Part shown: positions 25,890 to 33,852 of the stretch, piece after piece | Numbering within the stretch: the first letter of the stretch is position 1 | Layout: the number at the start of each line of letters is the position of its first letter | Assembly (NCBI GenBank): GCA_018240285.1 | Contig: JAFEGA010000027.1 | Coordinates: 1-47,044, forward strand | Origin: Pseudomonadota bacterium | Lineage (GTDB): Bacteria > Pseudomonadota > Gammaproteobacteria > Burkholderiales > Nitrosomonadaceae | DNA: 47,044 bases | Direction of reading: 5' to 3' | The notes under the pieces: generated by a model | What the model was told of the DNA's origin: nothing | Database searches by the model: none | Seen by the model: the letters and a program-made list of their open reading frames with translations, nothing else | Position numbers and translations under genes: made by a program

Positions 25890-27146
25890 ATGCCGATTCC
25901 GATATGCTCGAAGTTACTGAAATGGTTGCCTGCAGCTCTTGCGTTGATGCTATTTTCCGCGGCGCTTTGTGCAGAAATACACCCGCACATTTCTCTGCCA
26001 CGAACGAGCTTGATGCCCGAGGATATCGCCGTCATCGTCAATGACGACGACCCTCTGTCCCGGCAGATAGGCAATTACTATCAGCGTGCGCGGCAAATAC
26101 CTAAAACCAATGTCATCCACCTGAACTTCCCTCCCAATCGCAGTACCATGAGCTCTAATGAGTTCATAAAGCTTAAGGCTAAAATTGACCGGCTCACACC
26201 TGAGCACGTGCAAGCCTTCGCTGTTGCCTGGACAGCACCGTACCGCGTCGACTGCATGTCGCTGACTTCCGCGCTGGCATTCGGTTTCGACAAAAAATAC
26301 TGTTCCGATAAATGCGAACCAACGGCACCCAGCCCTTATTTCAACGCATCCGGCCCGCATCCTTTTGATGACTACCAGGTGCGCCCGGCGATGATGCTGG
26401 CCGGAAATTCTTTCTCGCAAGTAAAGGATCTGATCGATCGCGGCATTGCATCCGATCACACTTTTCCCAAAGGCCAGGCTTATCTGTTGAATACCTCGGA
26501 CAAAGCACGTAGCACGCGCGCATCGGTTTTTGCGAAAATCGCAAAAGAATTTTCCGGTGTTTTTCCCGTGCAGGCACTGGAAGCCGATTTCATTTCGGAG
26601 CGGCGGGATGTGCTTTTTTATTTTACCGGATTGACCGAAGTTACCCTGCTGGATACGCTCGAATTCATTCCAGGTGCGCTGGCCGATCATCTGACATCCG
26701 CAGGTGGCATGCTTACCGATTCTCCACAAATGAGCAGTTTGCGTTGGCTGGAGGCGGGTGCAACCGCGAGCTACGGCACTGTGGTCGAGCCTTGCAGTTT
26801 TCCGCAAAAATTTCCAGCTCCTGCGGTCGCCATGTTTCACTATATAACAGGAACCAGCGCGATTGAGGCTTACTGGAAAAGTGTCGCTTGGCCGGGACAA
26901 GGAATATTCATCGGTGAACCGCTGGCTAAGCCATTTGCGCCATTGCTACGGGAAATTAACCCAGGACGGTTTGAATTGAAGATTTTCTCGCCACGTACCG
27001 GACGATTGCAAATAGAAAAATCAATTTCCGCCGCCGGACCGTTCAAACTGGTTTCACAATCGCAAGCAATTCGCCGCGGATTGAATCGATTTTATTTCCG
27101 GTTTAATGAAAAAACAGATGGTTATTTGAAGTTGCAGTGGAATTAA
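25890..27146 (+). CDS. TIGR03790-family secreted protein
   Basis: About 418 residues. An N-terminal signal peptide (LPAALALMLFSAALCA, ending near residue 27) is followed by an extracytoplasmic region. The pattern NDDDPLSRQIGNYYQRARQIP, AWTAPYRVDC, ATASYGTVVEPC and the C-terminal FKLVSQSQAIRRGLNRFYFRF fits the TIGR03790 family of unknown function. Five cysteines suggest disulfides. The start at ATG 25890 has GGAGG 7 nt upstream; a TTG directly before it is in frame. A role in export, cell envelope or matrix is possible, but nothing is established. Confidence 0.8.
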   Translation: MPIPICSKLLKWLPAALALMLFSAALCAEIHPHISLPRTSLMPEDIAVIVNDDDPLSRQIGNYYQRARQIPKTNVIHLNFPPNRSTMSSNEFIKLKAKIDRLTPEHVQAFAVAWTAPYRVDCMSLTSALAFGFDKKYCSDKCEPTAPSPYFNASGPHPFDDYQVRPAMMLAGNSFSQVKDLIDRGIASDHTFPKGQAYLLNTSDKARSTRASVFAKIAKEFSGVFPVQALEADFISERRDVLFYFTGLTEVTLLDTLEFIPGALADHLTSAGGMLTDSPQMSSLRWLEAGATASYGTVVEPCSFPQKFPAPAVAMFHYITGTSAIEAYWKSVAWPGQGIFIGEPLAKPFAPLLREINPGRFELKIFSPRTGRLQIEKSISAAGPFKLVSQSQAIRRGLNRFYFRFNEKTDGYLKLQWN

Positions 27147-27297
27147 CCAATCAATTCTAATCCGTCAATCAGGTATTAGTGCACACAGCATATCTGCGCG
27201 CGCTGAAGTTATTTAATATCGCGCAACAAATCGCGAAAATCCCTTAAACTTTTTAACGAAATACCCGTCAAATGCAACAGGATTTATATACATACAA

Positions 27298-27329
27298 ATT
27301 ACTGTTTATTAATGAAAATATTCAGTAAT
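27298..27329. repeat. Inverted repeat upstream of decarboxylase promoter
   Basis: ATTACTG (27298-27304) and CAGTAAT (27323-27329), 7-bp arms separated by 18 bases, ending 10 bp before the -35 element. It could be an activator or repressor site; no factor is proposed. Confidence 0.35.
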
Positions 27330-27338
27330 AAAAAATGC

Positions 27339-27366
27339 TTGATTTACCCGGAATGCAGACTATAAT
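27339..27366 (+). promoter_or_regulatory. Sigma-70 promoter of the leader-decarboxylase unit
   Basis: TTGATT (27339-27344), 16-bp spacer and a consensus TATAAT (27361-27366). Transcription would begin near 27373, giving an untranslated leader of about 40 bases before the small ORF at 27412. Confidence 0.75.
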
Positions 27367-27411
27367 GCGTGCAAATTTTAAACCAGCCAACTTACCGATA
27401 AGGAGGTCATC

Positions 27412-27477
27412 ATGAGAAGCACCAAGAACTTTTTTGCTCCAGCCGATTTAGTCAATATCCATATCCCTGAAACGTAG
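27412..27477 (+). CDS. 21-codon putative leader peptide
   Basis: A complete small ORF starting MRSTKNFFAP and ending NIHIPET then TAG. It is preceded by AAGGAGGT, an almost perfect match to the 16S anti-Shine-Dalgarno, 4 nt before the ATG, so it should be translated strongly. It ends 22 nt before the decarboxylase start and lies in a different frame, so it is not a lost N terminus. Codons 8-10 (Phe-Ala-Pro) overlap TTTGCTCC, the exact complement of the decarboxylase ribosome-binding site. The position resembles that of speFL, the ornithine-sensing leader of E. coli speF, but the peptide sequences are not alike. A regulatory leader is inferred; a small functional peptide is also possible. Confidence 0.62.
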   Translation: MRSTKNFFAPADLVNIHIPET

Positions 27478-27496
27478 CGATTCTTAAAGGAGCAAA
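27433..27496 (+). promoter_or_regulatory. Predicted ribosome-binding-site sequestering helix
   Basis: TTTGCTCC (27433-27440, inside the leader ORF) and GGAGCAAA (27489-27496, the decarboxylase Shine-Dalgarno and spacer) are complementary over 8 consecutive bases. Pairing would hide the decarboxylase ribosome-binding site unless a ribosome on the leader ORF kept the helix open. The complementarity is seen directly; the regulatory effect is inferred. Confidence 0.5.
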
Positions 27497-27499
27497 CGC

Positions 27500-28675
27500 A
27501 TGTCCAAACTCTCATCCACTCTTCAGAAAGCCGACCAATCTGAAGTTTTGTTTGATACCCATCCTGAAGTCAGTCTGAATTTTGAACACGTTCGAAATGC
27601 CTTAAAAGAAGGCTATCGACGACCTTTCTTACTGGTTGATAGCAATATCATTCGAAATAAAACACGCCGTTTTAAAGCTGCAATGCCGCGCGTTCATCCG
27701 CATTATGCAGTTAAAGCCAATCCTGATGTGCGTGTGCTGAAAACTCTGATCGAAGAAGGCGCTGGTTTTGAAATTGCTTCGATTGCCGAACTTGATGTGT
27801 TACTCGAGTTAGGCGTACCCGCCGCTGAAATTTTCTACAGCAATCCGATGAAATCCAGAGCATATCTGGAATACGCCGCCGCCAAAGGCGTCGAATGGTA
27901 CGTACTCGATAGCATTGAAGAAATGCGCAAAATCTTCAGCGTAAAACCGGATGCGAAGATGTATCTGCGCATCGACACTCCCAATATCGGCAGCGATTGG
28001 CCGTTAGCCGGCAAATTCGGCACCCACCTTGCCGACATCAACGAAATTATTCAAGAAGCTGCAAAGCTCAAAGCGGATCTGGCCGGTGTTACTTTCCACG
28101 TTGGCTCGCAATGCCGTAATCCCCAAAATTGGCGTGTAGGCATTGAACGTGCTAAAAAAGTTTTTGCCGAAATGCAGCTGGCCGGTTTAAATCCCCGTTT
28201 ACTGAATATTGGCGGCGGCTATCCGGTTCGCCACGTCAAACCGATCCCTTCGATCGAAATCATTGCCGAAGTAATCAACGAGGCCATCGCCGATTTGCCG
28301 GATAATATCCGCATTATGGCGGAACCCGGCCGCTATCTGGTATCCGATTCCGCTTATTTCGTGTGCCGCGTGGTAGGAACTGCAACCCGCAATGGCAAGC
28401 GGTGGATGTACTGGGATGCTGGTATGTTTGGCGGTGTCATCGAAATGACCGAAGGATTGCGCTATGAAATTCTCACCGACCGGAAAGGCAGTAGCGTCCC
28501 TTGGTCGGTTGCCGGTCCGACCTGTGATTCGGTCGACATTCTGACGCATGACTTGATGCTGCCTAATGATATTCAGGAAGGCGATTTCATTTACATACCC
28601 AATGCCGGTGCCTATACGACGGCTTATGCGAGCAATTTCAACGGATTCCCGTTACCTGATGTGAAAGTGATTTAA
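27500..28675 (+). CDS. PLP-dependent ornithine/lysine-type decarboxylase (fold III)
   Basis: A 391-residue alanine-racemase-fold decarboxylase of the eukaryotic ODC type. The PLP lysine is Lys72 (HYAVKANP), His200 stacks on PLP (FHVGSQC), the glycine loop is GGGYPV at 238-243, the phosphate-binding part is EPGRYLVSDS (275-284) and the catalytic cysteine is Cys342 (GPTCDSVD). It probably converts ornithine to putrescine, perhaps lysine to cadaverine as well; sequence alone does not fix the substrate. AAAGGAG lies 7 nt before the ATG. A leader ORF precedes it and a strong terminator follows. Confidence 0.93.
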   Translation: MSKLSSTLQKADQSEVLFDTHPEVSLNFEHVRNALKEGYRRPFLLVDSNIIRNKTRRFKAAMPRVHPHYAVKANPDVRVLKTLIEEGAGFEIASIAELDVLLELGVPAAEIFYSNPMKSRAYLEYAAAKGVEWYVLDSIEEMRKIFSVKPDAKMYLRIDTPNIGSDWPLAGKFGTHLADINEIIQEAAKLKADLAGVTFHVGSQCRNPQNWRVGIERAKKVFAEMQLAGLNPRLLNIGGGYPVRHVKPIPSIEIIAEVINEAIADLPDNIRIMAEPGRYLVSDSAYFVCRVVGTATRNGKRWMYWDAGMFGGVIEMTEGLRYEILTDRKGSSVPWSVAGPTCDSVDILTHDLMLPNDIQEGDFIYIPNAGAYTTAYASNFNGFPLPDVKVI

Positions 28676-28714
28676 GCGCTTGGCATAAACATGCGTTGAA
28701 CAATTACCACCCGG

Positions 28715-28757
28715 AAAAATGGTGAAGTGGTTGCAACTACTTCACCATTTTTGTTTT
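28715..28757. terminator. Bidirectional terminator between decarboxylase and folA
   Basis: A perfect 14-bp stem, AAAAATGGTGAAGT (28715-28728) with ACTTCACCATTTTT (28739-28752), a 10-base loop, then more T. A-tract and T-tract are both present, so it can serve the decarboxylase on the plus strand and folA on the minus strand. Confidence 0.92.
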
Positions 28758-28785
28758 TAACACCCTGCAATCCCAGAAATTATAG

Positions 28786-29304
28786 TCATACCGTGCTAGA
28801 TTTACGCTCCAGCACGACAAAGTGATATTCCAAGTTACCCTCGTTTTCCGCAATGTGCTTGTCGCGCTGCGTTTCCTCCCATTCAGTGCGATCAAATTCC
28901 GGAAAAAAAACATCGCCGGCAAAATCCCGCTGAATCTCGGTAATGTACATGCGCTGGCAAATCTTAAGTGCTTGCCGGTACAATTTCTCACCGCCGATGA
29001 TGAAGTTCTCGCTATGACCGGTGCTGGTTTCCTCGCATATCAGCAATGCATCTTCAAGCGAATGAACAACCATCGCCCCAGGCACTTCGTAATCCGCCTG
29101 CCGGGTAATAATGACATTAGCTCTTCCAGGTAACGGTTTGCCAATGGATTCATAAGTTTTTCTCCCCATTACAATGGTTTGCCCCATCGTCAGGAATTTG
29201 AAATGCTTCAAATCAGCCGGTAAATGCCACGGCAGCCGGTTGTTGCGTCCGATCACCCGATTCTTCGCCATTGCCACGAGAATAGATAAATGTAATGGTG
29301 TCAT
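28786..29304 (-). CDS. folA: Dihydrofolate reductase
   Basis: A 172-residue DHFR. It has [29 protein letters not shown] with the catalytic acid at Asp31 (Asp27 in E. coli), the NADPH-binding [23 protein letters not shown], and the C-terminal [11 protein letters not shown]. It regenerates tetrahydrofolate used up by ThyA. The start overlaps the thyA stop by 4 nt (ATGA), the common thyA-folA coupling. Confidence 0.96.
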   Translation of the reverse strand: MTPLHLSILVAMAKNRVIGRNNRLPWHLPADLKHFKFLTMGQTIVMGRKTYESIGKPLPGRANVIITRQADYEVPGAMVVHSLEDALLICEETSTGHSENFIIGGEKLYRQALKICQRMYITEIQRDFAGDVFFPEFDRTEWEETQRDKHIAENEGNLEYHFVVLERKSSTV

Positions 29305-30095
29305 ATGGCTACCGGCGCCTTAATTGCAGGATAAGGATCATAATTTTCCAAAATAAAATCTTCATATTTAAAATCCAAGATATCCCTGATACCAGGATTT
29401 AATTTCATCATGGGCAACGATCTGGGTTTACGCGATAATTGTTCCCGGGCTTGTTCCAAGTGATTCAGATAGAGGTGCGCATCGCCCAAGGTATGCACAA
29501 AATCGCCCGCCTCCAGGCTGCATACTTGCGCGATCATTAAGGTAAGCAATGCATACGATGCAATATTGAATGGCACACCGAGAAAAATATCCGCGCTACG
29601 CTGATAAAGCTGGCACGATAAGCGGTTATCCGCCACATAAAACTGGAAAAAAGCATGGCACGGCGGCAACCGCATTTTATGCAAATCGCCGACATTCCAG
29701 GAAGAAACAATCATGCGCCGCGAATCGGGTGTATTTTTTATCTGTTCGATCACTTGCTGCAACTGATCTATGTGCTGACCATCCGCAGTTGTCCACGAAC
29801 GCCATTGATAACCGTATATCGGACCAAGATCGCCATTTGCATCCGCCCATTCGTCCCATATTGTTACGCCCTGCTGATGCAAATAATCGATATTGGTATC
29901 GCCGCGTAGAAACCACAACAATTCGTGAATGATCGATTTCAAATGGCATTTCTTCGTTGTCACCAAAGGAAAGCCGTCTGCCAGATTAAAACGCATTTGA
30001 TAACCGAATACCGATAGTGTGCCCGTGCCCGTCCGGTCCGATTTGCGATGACCATGATCAATGACATGCTGCATTAATTCGAGATATTGGCGCAT
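29301..30095 (-). CDS. thyA: Thymidylate synthase
   Basis: A 264-residue ThyA, the E. coli length. The catalytic cysteine is Cys146 in [12 protein letters not shown], the dUMP-phosphate arginines are in [10 protein letters not shown], and [20 protein letters not shown] is intact. It methylates dUMP to dTMP using methylene-tetrahydrofolate. It is upstream of folA with a 4-nt overlap and divergent from the aminopeptidase gene. Confidence 0.98.
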   Translation of the reverse strand: MRQYLELMQHVIDHGHRKSDRTGTGTLSVFGYQMRFNLADGFPLVTTKKCHLKSIIHELLWFLRGDTNIDYLHQQGVTIWDEWADANGDLGPIYGYQWRSWTTADGQHIDQLQQVIEQIKNTPDSRRMIVSSWNVGDLHKMRLPPCHAFFQFYVADNRLSCQLYQRSADIFLGVPFNIASYALLTLMIAQVCSLEAGDFVHTLGDAHLYLNHLEQAREQLSRKPRSLPMMKLNPGIRDILDFKYEDFILENYDPYPAIKAPVAI

Positions 30096-30264
30096 CCCTA
30101 TTTGAAACTCCCCGGTAGAATCAGAATAAATCCGTTTATTGAAGGGCTTTACCAGCCATAAAGCATATAAGACGTATATAATAACAATATTACAATAATC
30201 AATCTTTATGCAATGACACGCGCTACTGTCATTAAAAAAATAATACTCAACAGGAAAGCTTTCA

Positions 30265-31722
30265 ATGCTGGCATCCCTTTTGCAAAATACATCATCAATC
30301 GATCAATCCGTTAAAGCATCGCATATTCTCGTAGTTCTCCCGAAGTTAGAAAAATTCCCAAAGAAATTTGATATTCCCGGTGAAGAATCGCTGAATAAAT
30401 TGCTCATTCGTCGCGAGATGAAATTGACTGATCTTATCACTACACCAGTCAATGCCAACCTTCCGGATGGAGAATTGTGCGCTTGGGTAATGATCGACAC
30501 GAACCGATCGGTATTCGAACAGCAAACCGCTCTGCGTAAAGCTGTCAAACTACTGCTTGAGGAAGGCCCCGTTGAATTACATATTGCTGTATATGGTTCC
30601 ACGCAACAAAGAAAAAACCTTTCCGAGCTGGCCATTTATGTCAGCTGGGTTAATGGCGCAGTACTGCCGGTTCGCAAAAATAAACCTGTTAGAAACTCAT
30701 TGGCAAGAATTTTTTTATATGGCTACAAAGATGGCGGCAACTTCACCTTGCAACGTGCTTGCGCGGAAGGAAATTTACTTGCACGCGGCTTGACTGCATT
30801 ACCGGCCAACGAATTGACGCCCACTACCTATCGCCAGCAAATCAAGAAATTGGCAGAGAATGAAGGTTGGAAGTATCAGGAATACGATTTGCATAAGCTG
30901 AGGGAAATTGGTGCCGGTGCATTTGTGGCGGTTGCACAAGGCAGTGATACGGAAGATGCTGCCATCGTCCACCTGCAGTATCAGTGCAAACAAAACTCAC
31001 ACAAAAAAACCATTGCGATTGCCGGAAAAGGCATTTGCTTCGATACCGGTGGTCACAATTTAAAACCCGCCCGGTATATGCAGGGAATGCACGAGGATAT
31101 GAACGGTTCCGCCGTGGCGTTGGGCATTCTGCTGGCGGCTACACGTGCCGAGATTCCAGTCAAAATTGATTGCTGGCTTGCAATCGCGCAAAACCATATC
31201 AGCCCTCGCGCCTATAAACAAAATGACATCATTACCGCACTTAGCGGTTTGTCCATCGAGATTGTCCATACCGATGCTGAAGGACGGATGGTTCTGGCCG
31301 ACACGTTAACCTTGGCGAATAAATTGAAGCCCGATCTGATCATCGATTTCGCCACCCTGACAGGCAGCATGAAAACCGCTCTCGGATCGCGTTATAGCGG
31401 AATATTCAGTAACCGTGATGAATTATTGCAGAAAGCCATTTCAGCAGGAAATGAAAGCGGTGAGCGCGTCTGCGGTTTCCCGATGGATTCCGATTACGAA
31501 GAAAGCCTCGAAAGCTCGGTTGCCGATATCAAACAATGCGAATTGAACGGGGAATTCGATCACATACTGGCCGCTTGTTTTCTGCGGCGCTTTGTTAACG
31601 ATACACCCTGGCTACACATGGATTTATCTGCCAGCAGCCATAAGGATGGTTTGGGTGCGGTGGATAGCGAAATTACCGGATTCGGAATTGGCTGGGCACT
31701 TGAGTTTCTAAAAGAAATTTGA
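30265..31722 (+). CDS. M17 leucyl aminopeptidase family protein
   Basis: A 485-residue M17 metallopeptidase. The N-terminal macro-like domain is followed by a catalytic domain with all metal and catalytic residues: the lysine and aspartate in [10 protein letters not shown], the lysine in NLKPA, the aspartate in HEDMNG, and TDAEGR with Asp, Glu and Arg. Some positions differ from PepA: HNLKP for the common ISLKP, and HTDAEGRM for NTDAEGRL. It is therefore a divergent paralogue rather than certain PepA; a second M17 gene elsewhere is likely. It cleaves N-terminal residues in the cytoplasm. An AGGAAAG site precedes the ATG. Confidence 0.9.
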   Translation: MLASLLQNTSSIDQSVKASHILVVLPKLEKFPKKFDIPGEESLNKLLIRREMKLTDLITTPVNANLPDGELCAWVMIDTNRSVFEQQTALRKAVKLLLEEGPVELHIAVYGSTQQRKNLSELAIYVSWVNGAVLPVRKNKPVRNSLARIFLYGYKDGGNFTLQRACAEGNLLARGLTALPANELTPTTYRQQIKKLAENEGWKYQEYDLHKLREIGAGAFVAVAQGSDTEDAAIVHLQYQCKQNSHKKTIAIAGKGICFDTGGHNLKPARYMQGMHEDMNGSAVALGILLAATRAEIPVKIDCWLAIAQNHISPRAYKQNDIITALSGLSIEIVHTDAEGRMVLADTLTLANKLKPDLIIDFATLTGSMKTALGSRYSGIFSNRDELLQKAISAGNESGERVCGFPMDSDYEESLESSVADIKQCELNGEFDHILAACFLRRFVNDTPWLHMDLSASSHKDGLGAVDSEITGFGIGWALEFLKEI

Positions 31723-31894
31723 TCATACCACCCAAAGAAGAAGTTGGTTTATTGAAACTGCGCTTACGCTCAACCATGCGGCATTGAAATCAGATTTAGA
31801 ATGTTCATCTAACACTCGTAACCTGCAAATTAAGTTTCTTTTCACTTGATTTCGCTTAGCTTTTCCATCGCTTGCTACTTTTTTCAGAGTCTCC

Positions 31895-33184
31895 TTAGCT
31901 TTTCATAATAACCAGCTTTTGACCAACGGATAAATTCTCGTCGTTATTATTCCAAAGCTTAATTTGATTTACTGTCGTACCATACCGTTTTGCGATTTCG
32001 TACAGGGTGTCCCCTTTTTTTACGATATGAACATTCGATCGATAGTTCTGCAGCTGTCTTTTCTTGAGCGCAATACTATCTTCCTGATGCTCCGATACGA
32101 TTTTAGGAACTAATATCTTCTGCCCGAGGGTGAGATTTTTATTGCGGCCAATACCATTGATGGTCTGCAGTTGTTTTACCGTGGTGAAATGACGTGCTGC
32201 AATTTCATTAATATTTTCCCCTTTTTTCACATGGTAAATCTGCCATGAGATTCTAGGATCTTGATAGGTTTCCAGATTCTTCAGGAAAATATCTTTATTT
32301 TTCTTTGGCAACAACAAAGTACGAGGCTCATCAAGTACTTTTATTACGTAACGATTGTAGGCGGGATTTAATGCATTGAATTCGGTTTCGGAGATATTGG
32401 CTAGGCGGGTGACGAGAGGGATATCGATGTGCTCGTGTATCTTGATAGTATCAAAATACGGCCGGTTTGCTATCGGTCGAATTTGAATACCATATTTTTT
32501 AGTATTAACGATAATATCTTTGATTGCCAATAGCTTATAAACATAGTGTTTGGCATCACTGGGAAGATTCAAATCGTAAAAATTACCGGATCGGCCTTTA
32601 TGTATGTTTCTGGATAGTGCTTTGCTAACAGCACCCTCACCTAAATTATAAGCCGCAATCGCCAGCTTCCAATTATCAAACTTCTGATGCAGATACTGCA
32701 GATAATCCAGAGCGGCTTGGGTAGAAGCAATAATATCGCGCCGGTCATCGTGCCATACATTTTGCGCCAAACCCAATGTTCTGGCCGTTTCCGGTTGGAA
32801 TTGCCATAACCCTACTGCTTGACTGCTGGATTTAATCAACGGATTGTATGCGCTTTCAATGACGGGCATCAGTGCGATTTCCATCGGCATGCCGCGGCGC
32901 TCTACCTCCTCTACGATATGAAACAAATACCGCTCACTGTTTGCAATGATGCGTTCAAACAATTGCGGATTGTGCGTATAGGATGTCCCTATTTTGCGAA
33001 TTATTTTACTATCGGGCGGTAACGCTAAGGCAAAGCCGCTTTGTAAACGGCTCCATAAATTTGCATGATACTGTAAGCTGTCTTGAACTAATTTGTCTGC
33101 AAATGCATTCAGCGATATTAATGAAAAAGTCCCAAAAAATAGTGATATTAGTAAAATAAAGAGGCCATTTCTTTTTATAATCAT
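31895..33184 (-). CDS. mltD: Membrane-bound lytic transglycosylase MltD-like, with LysM domains
   Basis: A 429-residue secreted murein hydrolase. A signal segment (LFILLISLFFGTFSLISLNAFA) comes first. The SLT domain follows with catalytic Glu110 in MPVIESAYNP, then SSQAVGLWQFQPETARTLGL and the AYNLGEGAV motif. Two LysM repeats bind peptidoglycan, at about 322-368 (YHVKKGENINEIAARHF) and 383-428 (HIVKKGDTLYEIAKRYG). It cleaves glycan strands in the periplasm. There is no lipobox, so it may be released or anchored by the uncleaved helix, unlike E. coli MltD. Confidence 0.92.
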   Translation of the reverse strand: MIIKRNGLFILLISLFFGTFSLISLNAFADKLVQDSLQYHANLWSRLQSGFALALPPDSKIIRKIGTSYTHNPQLFERIIANSERYLFHIVEEVERRGMPMEIALMPVIESAYNPLIKSSSQAVGLWQFQPETARTLGLAQNVWHDDRRDIIASTQAALDYLQYLHQKFDNWKLAIAAYNLGEGAVSKALSRNIHKGRSGNFYDLNLPSDAKHYVYKLLAIKDIIVNTKKYGIQIRPIANRPYFDTIKIHEHIDIPLVTRLANISETEFNALNPAYNRYVIKVLDEPRTLLLPKKNKDIFLKNLETYQDPRISWQIYHVKKGENINEIAARHFTTVKQLQTINGIGRNKNLTLGQKILVPKIVSEHQEDSIALKKRQLQNYRSNVHIVKKGDTLYEIAKRYGTTVNQIKLWNNNDENLSVGQKLVIMKS

Positions 33185-33339
33185 TTACATATATTATTTT
33201 TTATATCCATACCGGCTAACAGGATATATAAATTCTTGGTATTTGCAAACTATTTTTTACACGAAAACACATTCAATATTTATAAATATCATTTATTATT
33301 AATGTACTAAATATAGTATTTAAAGAAAATTATGAGATA

Positions 33340-33759
33340 CTATCCTCGAATATTCGATTGGGTATTGAATTCCTGAAGCAAAACCATCGGTTCTGGTTGC
33401 CACCCTTTTTTCCGGTGATCAACGATTACATTGGTGAAAATGCCGCCACGCACGTAAAAACGAGCAATTATCCGAAGGTATCGAGGCTTCAAAACGGCAA
33501 CGAGGTCATCAAGAATTTTATTGGTTACCGCTTCATGAAATACGCCTTCATCACGATACGACCAGATATAAAGTTTCAAGCTTTTCAATTCAATGCATTT
33601 CTTGTCCGGCACATAATCCAGAACCAAAGTGGCAAAATCCGGTTGCCCTGTTTTCGGGCATAAGCAAGTGAATTCGGGAATTTCCATATGAATATGGTAA
33701 TCCCGGTCGATAAATGGATTCGGGAAAGTTTCAAGTGTCTTTTCTGGTTTACTGGCCAT
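33340..33759 (-). CDS. queF: 7-cyano-7-deazaguanine reductase QueF (short type)
   Basis: A 139-residue unimodular QueF. The nucleophile cysteine is Cys34 in [11 protein letters not shown] and the QueF signature is [20 protein letters not shown]. It reduces preQ0 to preQ1 with NADPH in queuosine synthesis. QueD is encoded about 12 kb away, while QueC and QueE are outside the window. It is divergent from smc with a gap of about 93 bases. Confidence 0.96.
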   Translation of the reverse strand: MASKPEKTLETFPNPFIDRDYHIHMEIPEFTCLCPKTGQPDFATLVLDYVPDKKCIELKSLKLYIWSYRDEGVFHEAVTNKILDDLVAVLKPRYLRIIARFYVRGGIFTNVIVDHRKKGWQPEPMVLLQEFNTQSNIRG

Positions 33760-33852
33760 TCTTCATGCTCATGTTTAAAGTAATTCGGTTACAATGATAA
33801 AAAGCGTTGTGCGCGCTTATTATTATAACTGCCTTACCCGATAAACAAAAAA

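Noticed and set aside
27412..27500. Idea that the small ORF is the true N terminus of the decarboxylase split by a frameshift
   Set aside because: The decarboxylase has its own ribosome-binding site and a complete N terminus for its family, and the small ORF has an independent start and stop in another frame.
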